Positions 30,802 to 36,738 of a stretch of DNA of 36,738 nt are shown here, in pieces. Origin of the DNA: Methylobacterium platani (GTDB lineage Bacteria > Pseudomonadota > Alphaproteobacteria > Rhizobiales > Beijerinckiaceae); the NCBI RefSeq assembly GCF_001653715.1, contig NZ_LWHQ01000048.1, forward strand, positions 1-36,738, in the 5' to 3' direction. A model generated the notes under the pieces. That model made no database searches. It worked only from the letters and a program-made list of their open reading frames with translations, and had not been told where the DNA came from. Positions within the stretch are counted from its first letter, which is position 1. Every line of letters begins with the position of its first letter. Position numbers and translations under genes: made by a program.

Positions 30802-31440
30802 ATGTGTATCGCGGGTCGCCGGAATGGAATCGGAATCGCAGCGGCCGTCGCCGCCGCCCTCCTCGTCTCGGCGAGCGGCGCCGGCAGCCAGACCCTGGCC
30901 GCCCTGCCCGCCGTCAGCATCCCGGCGGCCTTCGTCGGCGAGGCCCGGCCGGTCCCGGCCTGGACCGAGTTCTGCGCCCGCTACGCCTCCGAATGCGCCG
31001 TCGACCCGAGCGAGCCGGCCCAGGTCACCCTCACCCCGCGGCTGTGGCAGACGGTCACCGGCATCAACCGCCAGGTCAATACCGGCCTTCGCGCCGTCAC
31101 CGACCAGGAGCACTGGGGCGTGCCGGACCGCTGGGACCTCGCCGAGGACGGCGCGGGCGATTGCGAGGACTTCCAGCTGCTCAAGCGCAAGCTGCTGGCC
31201 CAGGCCGGGCTGCCGCGCCGCGCGATGCGGATGACCGTAGTGATCGACGAGAAGGGCGAGGGCCACGCCGTCCTGATGCTGCGCACCGACCGCGGCGACC
31301 TCGTCCTCGACAACAAGACGAGCGCCGTGCTGCCCTGGCACAAGACCGGCTACACCTACATCAAGCGCGAGGGCGACGAGGGCGCGCGCTGGGTCTCCCT
31401 CGGCCGGGCGGTGTCGCCGGTCGTCACCGCGAATCGCTGA
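30802..31440 (+). CDS. Transglutaminase-like cysteine peptidase (BTLCP/LapG-like)
   Basis: A 212-residue exported protein. A signal peptide covers about residues 1-29. The catalytic triad of the family is visible: C121 in GAGDCEDFQLLKRKLL, H155 in GEGHAVLM and D170 in LVLDNK. Conserved W111 (RWDLAEDG) precedes the cysteine. The best-known member, LapG of Pseudomonas, cuts surface adhesins and is held by the c-di-GMP receptor LapD; no lapD-like gene is nearby, so the substrate is unproven. Two CtrA boxes precede the gene, suggesting cell-cycle-linked expression. It overlaps the end of the next convergent gene by 17 bases. The ATG at 30802 is preceded by GGGTGCGGG. Confidence 0.9.
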   Translation: MCIAGRRNGIGIAAAVAAALLVSASGAGSQTLAALPAVSIPAAFVGEARPVPAWTEFCARYASECAVDPSEPAQVTLTPRLWQTVTGINRQVNTGLRAVTDQEHWGVPDRWDLAEDGAGDCEDFQLLKRKLLAQAGLPRRAMRMTVVIDEKGEGHAVLMLRTDRGDLVLDNKTSAVLPWHKTGYTYIKREGDEGARWVSLGRAVSPVVTANR

Positions 31441-31705
31441 GCTCGGCCCCGTAGCGGGCGGCCAGGGCCTCGCTCGCCAGCGCCGCGCTGCCGTTGGTCC
31501 AGGGCAGCGCCAGCACCACCCGCACGCCGGGCGCCGGCGCCGGGGCGACCGGCCGCGCCAGGGGCGCGGCGATCGGCACCGGATCGAGGGCCGGCCGGAG
31601 CGGCACCGCCGCCGCCTCCCGGCCGCCGCGGCTCACGAGCACGCCCGATCCGATCGCGACGATGAGCGCGGCCTGGTAGCCCAGCCGCCGTAAGGTCCTG
31701 GCCAT
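31424..31705 (-). CDS. Small exported or membrane-anchored protein
   Basis: A 93-residue protein with a positively charged N-terminus (MARTLRRLG), one hydrophobic segment (YQAALIVAIGSGVLVS) and an Ala/Pro-rich exported part (PLRPALDPVPIAAPLARPVAPAPAPG) ending with VVLALPWTNGSAALASEALAARYGAEL. No family is recognised. The stop region overlaps the convergent transglutaminase-like gene by 17 bases. The ribosome-binding site is weak. Confidence 0.5.
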   Translation of the reverse strand: MARTLRRLGYQAALIVAIGSGVLVSRGGREAAAVPLRPALDPVPIAAPLARPVAPAPAPGVRVVLALPWTNGSAALASEALAARYGAELSDSR

Positions 31706-31960
31706 TCGAAGAACTCGCCTGTCGGGCGGCGATCGTGTTGTCGGGTCCGTCGCTCGCCTGACACCATCCTCGGCCGTCGCCGCTTAACGCGCGGTCGTCG
31801 TCGCGCCGGGGCGGCTCGTCGCCGATCGACGACTTCCGGCGATGCTGAACGGAGGTTTTACACTGCCCTTCATCATCCCATAACCTTGACGGAGCCCGAA
31901 CGGAGCGGCGCATCGGGTACGCGGGTGGGAAGAGGCCGGCGGCCGCGCTATACTCTCCCG

Positions 31961-33352
31961 ATGAGGATGCGGAACGAGCCGGGGGTGATGCGCATGGGTG
32001 GGCCGACGGGACGGACGCTGTCGCGCCTCCTCGCCTGGGGCCTGCTCGCGGGCCTGGCCGGGCCGGAGACCGCCCGGGCGCAATACTACGACGACGGCTA
32101 CGGCACCCGCCGCCCGCCCGCCTACCGGCCGGCCCCCGCCCCCGAGCCGCAGCGGCAATTCTACTGGCCGTGGGAGGACCGCCCGGCCGCGCAGCCGCAG
32201 GCGCAGGATCCGGGCCGGCCCGCCTATCGCGGCGCCTACCGGACCCCGCGGCCGCGGCGCGAGCGGGAGCGCGAACGCGAGGTCGCCCACAGCCGCGAGG
32301 GCCGCTCGGTGCAGCGGCCCAAGCCCCGCCCGGCCCCGGCCGTGGCGCGCCCCGCCGCCCCGAAGCCCAAGACCGATCCGCACGTGCAGGTCGCGGTGTT
32401 CGGCGATTCCCTCGCCGATCTCCTCGGCCAGGGCCTCGACACCGTCTACGAGGCCAATCCCGACGTCGTGGTGATCCGCCGCGCCAAGGGCGACAGCGGC
32501 CTGGTGCGCAAGGACGTGATCGACTGGCCGAAGGCGGCGGAGGATTACCTCAAGGCGAACCCGAAGGTGACCTACGCGGTGGTGATGGTCGGCGCCAACG
32601 ACCGCCAGCCGCTGCGCGACGGCGACCAGACCCTCGACCCGTTGAGCGAGCGCTGGCGCGCCGTCTACCGCGACCGGGTCGACGCCCTGCTGAAGGTCTT
32701 CACCGACCGCAAGGTGCCGGTGGTATGGGTCGGCGAGCCGCCGATGAAGAGCGAGGCGCTCTCGGCCGACATCACCTCGCTCAACGAGATCGCCCGCGAC
32801 CGCGTGCAGCGCGCAGGCGGCGTCTACGTCGACATCTGGCCCGCCTTCGTCGACGAGAGCAACCGCTACGCCGCGACCGGGCCGGATCTCGAGGGGCGGC
32901 AGGCGAAGCTGCGCACCGCCGACGGCGTCCACTTCACCCAGGCCGGCGCGCGCAAGGCGGCGCATTTCGCCGATGTCGAGATCAAGCGGCTGATCGAGGC
33001 GAAGGGCGGCACCCCCGCCCTGCCGGACGCGGTCTCCACGCTGACCCCGGAGGCTCCCCCGGCGGCGGGCCTCCCCAAGCTCGACGACGACGCGGCGATC
33101 GACCGGCTCATCACCGCGATGCTGCCGAGCCTGCCGGAGCCGCCGGGCATCCCGGCCTTGCCGGTCAAGCCGGCCGCCGGCCCGGTGCTGCCGCTGACCC
33201 GCAACGAGGTCGCGCCGAACGGCACCCTCGTCAACGGCCGCCCCCGGGTCGAGGGCGAGGCCGGCTATACCCTGGAGCGCAGCCTGACCCGCGGCGTGGC
33301 GCCCCCGCCCCAGCCCGGCCGGGCGGACGATTTCCGCTGGCCGCGGGGGTGA
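31961..33352 (+). CDS. SGNH/GDSL hydrolase family protein (DUF459 type)
   Basis: A 463-residue exported serine hydrolase. A signal sequence ends at about residue 40 (LLAWGLLAGLAGPETARA). A disordered Pro/Arg-rich linker follows to about 138, with a charged RREREREREVAH patch. The SGNH domain (about 140-340) has block I VAVFGDSLADLLGQGL (nucleophile S150), block III VVMVGANDRQ (N213) and block V DGVHFTQAG (D321, H324). The C-terminal 120 residues are Pro-rich. Such enzymes hydrolyse esters, often O-acetyl groups of polysaccharides or peptidoglycan. Starts at 31988 or 31994 would give a more usual signal peptide and are real alternatives; a TATACT sequence at 31949 may be a promoter element. 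Confidence 0.87.
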   Translation: MRMRNEPGVMRMGGPTGRTLSRLLAWGLLAGLAGPETARAQYYDDGYGTRRPPAYRPAPAPEPQRQFYWPWEDRPAAQPQAQDPGRPAYRGAYRTPRPRREREREREVAHSREGRSVQRPKPRPAPAVARPAAPKPKTDPHVQVAVFGDSLADLLGQGLDTVYEANPDVVVIRRAKGDSGLVRKDVIDWPKAAEDYLKANPKVTYAVVMVGANDRQPLRDGDQTLDPLSERWRAVYRDRVDALLKVFTDRKVPVVWVGEPPMKSEALSADITSLNEIARDRVQRAGGVYVDIWPAFVDESNRYAATGPDLEGRQAKLRTADGVHFTQAGARKAAHFADVEIKRLIEAKGGTPALPDAVSTLTPEAPPAAGLPKLDDDAAIDRLITAMLPSLPEPPGIPALPVKPAAGPVLPLTRNEVAPNGTLVNGRPRVEGEAGYTLERSLTRGVAPPPQPGRADDFRWPRG

Positions 33353-33392
33353 TACCGTTTCCGCATCGCGGAGCGATCAGCCGGAAACCGTA
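33353..33392. terminator. Structured inverted repeat after the SGNH hydrolase gene
   Basis: TACCGTTTCCG (33353-33363) pairs with CGGAAACCGTA (33382-33392) at 10 of 11 positions, and ATCGC/GCGAT pairs inside. It starts at the SGNH gene stop and lies upstream of the convergent RNA methyltransferase end. The rest of the gap to 33621 has further GC-rich inverted repeats (33431-33463) and no gene. Confidence 0.45.
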
Positions 33393-33621
33393 GAACGGGG
33401 TTTCGCTCGCCCCGGCAAGACTGACGCGCACCTCGTCGCCCCGGGGGCTCGCCGGGGACGAGGGTCAGGGATCCATCGACACCGACGATTGCGGATCGCG
33501 TCTCGCTCGCCTCCGAATCGTGGGCGTCCGTGGCTCCCGGGTCCCGCAGCGCGGCCCAGGAGCGACGATGGCGGCAATCGATTCCGTCGCGCCGTCACGG
33601 CGACGGACAGCCCGCCGGGCG

Positions 33622-34887
33622 TTACCGCCTCTTCCCCGGCCGCTTGAACACCCCGACGATCTCGACGTGCGGCGAGTGCCGGAACTGGTCGACCGGCGTC
33701 ACCGCCTCCAGGCGGTAGCCGCCGCGCACCAGCAATGCCGCGTCGCGGGCGAAGCTGCCGGCGTCGCAGGAGACGCCGACCACCACCGGCACCTTCGATT
33801 CGGCGATCCGGGCGCTCTGCGCCTCGGCGCCGGCCCGCGGCGGGTCGAACACCACCGCGTCGTGCCGGTCGAGCTCCGGCGCCAGGAGCGGGCGGCGGAA
33901 CAGGTCGCGGCGCTCGGTCGTGACGGTGCGCAGGCCCGGCGTCTCGCGGAAGGCGCGGTCGAGGGCCTTGAGCGCTCCCTCCTCGCCCTCGACGGCGTGG
34001 ACGGTGTGCGCTTCCGCGAGCGCCAGCGAGAACGCGCCGGCACCGGAGAACAGGTCGACCACGCGCTTGGCCTTGGCCACCCCCTCGACGACGAGGCGGG
34101 CGAGCGTCGCCTCGCCCTCCGCGGTGGCCTGCAGGAAGCCGCCGGCCGGCGGCACCAGCCGGGACCGGCCGACCGGGATCTCCGGCGGGCGGCGTGCGAT
34201 CAGCACCTCGCCGTGGAGCGAGAGCCGGGCGAGGTCGAGGTCGCCGGCGAGCAGCACCAGGGTCTGGCGCGCCCGCTCGGAGGCCGGCCCGTGGCCGCGG
34301 ATGTCGACGTCGAGACCCGTCGCCGTGGCGGTCACCTGCACGTCGAGCGGCTTGCCGCCACCGCCCCCGAGGGGACGGCTGAGCACGCGGGCGACCTCGG
34401 GGGCGCGGTGCAGGGCGGATTCGGTGATCGGGCAATGGTCGATGGCGACGAGCGCGTGGCTGCGCGCCGCCATGAACCCGGCCTGCGGCCCGCCGTTCGG
34501 CGGGCGCCCGCCGTCGCCGGCGCGCACGTGCAGGGTGATGCGGCGGCGCCCCGATCCGTGGGCATCGACGAGCGGCGCCACCGGCGCCTCGATCCCGGCC
34601 CGCGCCAGCGCCCCGACGACGAGGTCGCGCTTCCACGCGGCATAGGGAGCGGCGGCGAGGTGCTGGATCGCGCAGCCGCCGCAGGTGCCGAAATACGGGC
34701 AGAACGGCGTGATCCGGTCGGGCGACGCCGTCAGCACCGCGTCGAGCCGGGCGCGGGGCGGGCGGGTGCCCTCCTCCGGCTCCGCCCGGACCGTCTCGCC
34801 CGGCAGCGCACCCGGCACCACGACGCCGTCCGCCGTCACCCCGTCGCCGCGCAGGCCGAGGCGGGCGATCTCCATCGTCTCGCTCAT
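33622..34887 (-). CDS. RNA 5-methyluridine methyltransferase, TrmA/RlmD (RumA) type
   Basis: A 421-residue class I SAM-dependent enzyme that methylates uridine C5 in rRNA or tRNA. The N-terminal part has a reduced TRAM-like region and a [4Fe-4S] motif: C63, C69 and C72 (FCPYFGTCGGC) plus C152 (DHCPIT). Motif I of the SAM site is VVDLFSGAGAFSLALA (277-291), with VFDPPRAG (346-353). The catalytic cysteine lies in GVSCDAGSFARD (C374; most relatives have VSCNP) and the base is E409 (PHVEIVGVF). The specific base modified is not known. The ATG at 34887 overlaps the TlyA stop as ATGA (34884-34887), so TlyA and this enzyme are made together. Confidence 0.9.
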   Translation of the reverse strand: MSETMEIARLGLRGDGVTADGVVVPGALPGETVRAEPEEGTRPPRARLDAVLTASPDRITPFCPYFGTCGGCAIQHLAAAPYAAWKRDLVVGALARAGIEAPVAPLVDAHGSGRRRITLHVRAGDGGRPPNGGPQAGFMAARSHALVAIDHCPITESALHRAPEVARVLSRPLGGGGGKPLDVQVTATATGLDVDIRGHGPASERARQTLVLLAGDLDLARLSLHGEVLIARRPPEIPVGRSRLVPPAGGFLQATAEGEATLARLVVEGVAKAKRVVDLFSGAGAFSLALAEAHTVHAVEGEEGALKALDRAFRETPGLRTVTTERRDLFRRPLLAPELDRHDAVVFDPPRAGAEAQSARIAESKVPVVVGVSCDAGSFARDAALLVRGGYRLEAVTPVDQFRHSPHVEIVGVFKRPGKRR

Positions 34888-35627
34888 CGTCCCGTCTCCC
34901 GCACCGCGCCGATCAGGAATTCCCGGTTCCCGTCGCCGCCCTCGATCGGCGACGGGATCAGCCCGCGGACCGCGAAGCCCAGCGCCGCGACGAGATCGCG
35001 GACCGCCGAGCAGACCGCGTCCTGCACGCCCGCGTCCCGCACCAGACCGCCGCGGCCGACATGCTCCCGGCCCGCCTCGAATTGCGGCTTGATCAAAGCC
35101 GCGAGCGCGGCGCCGGGCGCCAGGAGCGGGACCACGGGCGGCAGGACCAGCCGCAGGGAAATGAAGCTCACGTCGATCACCAGGAGGGAGGGCGGTTCGG
35201 GAAAGGGTTCGAGCGAGCGGGCATCGGTCGCCTCGCGCACCGCGACCCGGGGATCGCCGGCGAGGCTCGGATGGAGCTGGAAGCGGCCGACATCGACGGC
35301 GTGGACGAAAGCCGCGCCGCGGCGCAGCAGCACGTCGGTGAAGCCGCCGGTCGAGGCGCCGACATCGACGCAGATGCGGCCTGCCGGGTCGATCGCGAAG
35401 GCGTCGAGGGCGGCGGCGAGCTTGAGGCCGCCGCGGGAGACGTAGGGGTGCGGCGCCTCGGCGACGATCACGGCATGCCGGGCGATCAGGTCGGAGGCTT
35501 TGCGCACGACGACGCCGTCGGCCCGCACCAGCCCGGCCTCGATCGCCCCTTGCGCCCGCGCCCGGCTCTCGAAATGGCCCGCCTCCACCAGGAGGCGGTC
35601 GGCCCGCAGCCGCTCGCCCGTCGTCAT
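34884..35627 (-). CDS. tlyA: TlyA family rRNA (cytidine-2'-O)-methyltransferase
   Basis: A 247-residue protein: S4 RNA-binding domain (about 8-65; RADRLLVEAGHFESRARAQGAIEAGLVRADG) followed by an FtsJ-like methyltransferase domain with YVSRGGLKLAAALDAF, SAM-binding CVDVGASTGGFTDVLLRRGA and VIDVSFISLRLVLPP. TlyA 2'-O-methylates ribosomal RNA; the hemolysin name is historical. The ATG at 35627 has AAGGA nine bases upstream; a start at 35678 is possible but not family-like. In relatives this gene commonly lies beside dxs; here sodC, in opposite orientation, separates them. Confidence 0.9.
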   Translation of the reverse strand: MTTGERLRADRLLVEAGHFESRARAQGAIEAGLVRADGVVVRKASDLIARHAVIVAEAPHPYVSRGGLKLAAALDAFAIDPAGRICVDVGASTGGFTDVLLRRGAAFVHAVDVGRFQLHPSLAGDPRVAVREATDARSLEPFPEPPSLLVIDVSFISLRLVLPPVVPLLAPGAALAALIKPQFEAGREHVGRGGLVRDAGVQDAVCSAVRDLVAALGFAVRGLIPSPIEGGDGNREFLIGAVRETGR

Positions 35628-35744
35628 CGCCCGCGATCCTTGGTCGTGTATCACCGCTTCCGTCGCCGCTTCGCCCATCGCAGGGCGTCCCCGCCGGCGC
35701 CGGATGCCCTAGCTATACGGCGACACACGAGGAGAGTGTACGTG

Positions 35745-36287
35745 ATGAGACATATCGTGCTCGCGAGCGCCCTGGGCCTCGTCCTGGCGGCTCCGGCCCT
35801 GGCGCAGGACAAGGCCGCTCAAGAGAAGCCGGCGGCGCCGACGACCTACGACGCGCCGATCGTCAACAACAAGGGGGAGACGATCGGCAAGATCGCGCTC
35901 CGGGACGGCGCCAACACCCTGGTGATGCGGGTCACGATCCAGCCCGGCGGCCTGCCGCCCGGCTGGCACGGCATCCACTTCCACGCGGTGGGCAGCTGCG
36001 CCGACACCGACAAGTTTCAGGAGTCGAAGGCGCACGTCAATCACGACAACGCCAAGCACGGCCTGCTGAATCCGGAAGGCCCCGACGAGGGCGACCTGCC
36101 GAACGTCTACGCCAATGCCGACGGCTCGGTGAATGCCGAGGTGTCGAGCGACACGCCGATGACCGGCGAGGGCGGCCTGAAGGACAATGACGGCTCGGCC
36201 CTGATCATCCACGCCAACGAGGACGACCACGCCACGCAGCCGATCGGCAATGCGGGCGCCCGCATCGCCTGCGCGGTGATCAAGTAG
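35745..36287 (+). CDS. sodC: Superoxide dismutase [Cu-Zn]
   Basis: A 180-residue exported enzyme converting superoxide to hydrogen peroxide and oxygen. A signal peptide ends after ALA (residue 20). Copper ligands are clear: H78 and H80 (GIHFHAVGSC), bridging H97 (KAHVNHD) and H156 (IIHANEDD). Disulfide cysteines C85 and C176 (RIACAVIK) are present. Among zinc ligands H105 (AKHG) and D117 (GDLPN) are present, but the usual His before GDLPN (as in GPHAGDLPN) is D114 here (EGPDEGDLPN). The ATG at 35745 follows GGAGAG by eight bases; GTGs just upstream lack this spacing. A 10-bp hairpin follows the stop. Confidence 0.93.
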   Translation: MRHIVLASALGLVLAAPALAQDKAAQEKPAAPTTYDAPIVNNKGETIGKIALRDGANTLVMRVTIQPGGLPPGWHGIHFHAVGSCADTDKFQESKAHVNHDNAKHGLLNPEGPDEGDLPNVYANADGSVNAEVSSDTPMTGEGGLKDNDGSALIIHANEDDHATQPIGNAGARIACAVIK

Positions 36288-36292
36288 CCTGG

Positions 36293-36323
36293 ACCGGGCC
36301 GCATCCGGTGGACGCGGCCCGGT
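36293..36323. terminator. Bidirectional terminator between sodC and dxs
   Basis: ACCGGGCCGC (36293-36302) pairs perfectly with GCGGCCCGGT (36314-36323) across an 11-base loop, in the gap between two convergent genes. Confidence 0.6.
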
Positions 36324-36329
36324 TCCGGT

Positions 36330-36738
36330 TCAGCGCTGGCGCCGGGCGACGCTGACGACGTTGCTGGCGGGCTTCGTCTCGCGCGCCGGCAGGATCGCCT
36401 CGACGGTCCTGACGATCGCGGCCGCGTCGAGGCCCGCTTCCGCGTACATCCGATCCGGCGTGTCGTGCTCCTGGTAGCTGTCCGGCAGCGTCAGCGTCCG
36501 CACCCGCACCGTGCCGTCGTCGAGCGCGCCGCGCGACGACAGCAGGTGCAGCACCATCGCGCCGAAACCCCCGACCGATCCCTCTTCCAGCGTCACCAGG
36601 ACCTCGTGGCTGCCCGCGAGATCCAGGATCAGCGCCTCGTCCAGCGGCTTGGCGAACCGCGCATCCGCCACCGTCACGCCGATGCCCGACGCCTCCAGAC
36701 GCTCCGCCGCCTTCACGGCTTCCGCCAGGCGCGTCCCG
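36330..36738 (-). CDS. dxs: 1-deoxy-D-xylulose-5-phosphate synthase, C-terminal part (cut by window end)
   Basis: The C-terminal transketolase domain of Dxs, the thiamine-diphosphate enzyme that condenses pyruvate and glyceraldehyde-3-phosphate in the first step of the MEP isoprenoid pathway. Visible signatures are GTRLAEAVKAAERL at the window edge, VTVADARFAKPLDEAL, VTLEEGSVGGFGAMVLHLL and the final LPDSYQEHDTPDRMYAEAGLDAAAI. The last 20 residues are hydrophilic (SNVVSVARRQR). The frame continues beyond 36738, so the GTG at 36716 is internal; about 136 residues are present and some 500 are missing. The catalytic thiamine site lies outside the window. Confidence 0.93.
   Translation of the reverse strand, partial: GTRLAEAVKAAERLEASGIGVTVADARFAKPLDEALILDLAGSHEVLVTLEEGSVGGFGAMVLHLLSSRGALDDGTVRVRTLTLPDSYQEHDTPDRMYAEAGLDAAAIVRTVEAILPARETKPASNVVSVARRQR

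Noticed and set aside
1..36738. CRISPR array, insertion sequences, phage or integrase genes
   Set aside because: No regularly spaced identical repeats of CRISPR size, no transposase motif and no integrase were seen.

Overview
The window looks like chromosomal DNA of a Methylobacterium-type alphaproteobacterium (order Hyphomicrobiales). This is inferred from the very high GC content, the character of the proteins (MinE, transglutaminase-like cysteine peptidase, LapG-like; TlyA next to Dxs; many small secreted proteins) and perfect TTAA-N7-TTAA boxes typical of the cell-cycle regulator CtrA. No insertion sequence, integrase, phage gene or CRISPR array is visible. One tRNA gene, tRNA-Thr(CGT), lies at 25911-25986.

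Layout. 1-7203: the end of minE, an unknown acidic protein, a chemoreceptor, a sedolisin (S53) peptidase, an AT-richer gene-free stretch, a YdcZ-type membrane protein, a small membrane protein and a Gfo/Idh/MocA oxidoreductase. 7715-19989: an exopolysaccharide locus with GT4 and WecG/TagA glycosyltransferases on the plus strand. A minus-strand run follows, in transcription order FemAB-like acyltransferase, Wzx-like flippase, Wzy-like polymerase, Wzc-like co-polymerase and a secreted beta-helix protein. It closes with a divergent polysaccharide deacetylase and second glycosyltransferase. 20150-22834: an unknown protein, an Lrp/AsnC regulator and a FolC-like ligase. 22916-25628: a small membrane protein, then a tightly coupled operon of TerB-like protein, class I glutamine amidotransferase, LrgA and LrgB, its three junctions each an ATGA overlap. 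25911-31705: tRNA-Thr, a spermidine-synthase-like methyltransferase, an AraC regulator, small secreted or unknown proteins, a Bcr/CflA-type efflux transporter and a transglutaminase-like peptidase preceded by two CtrA boxes. 31961-36738: an SGNH hydrolase, a TrmA/RlmD-type RNA methyltransferase coupled to TlyA, a Cu-Zn superoxide dismutase and the C-terminus of Dxs.

How the genes work together. The exopolysaccharide locus has the inner-membrane parts of a Wzx/Wzy pathway (glycosyltransferases, flippase, polymerase, chain-length protein) plus modifying enzymes (deacetylase, acyltransferase, beta-helix protein), but no recognisable priming glycosyltransferase or outer-membrane exporter. Those must lie elsewhere. 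The TerB-amidotransferase-LrgA-LrgB operon is the best candidate for an undescribed functional unit, because its gene order and coupling suggest one joint process at the envelope. Non-coding structure is rich: a 47-bp element repeated after two unrelated stop codons, several tandem repeats, long inverted repeats between genes and probable operators.

Genes were identified by reading motifs and recalling families, without database searches. Start sites are chosen by ribosome-binding sites and family length, and alternatives are given where real doubt exists.
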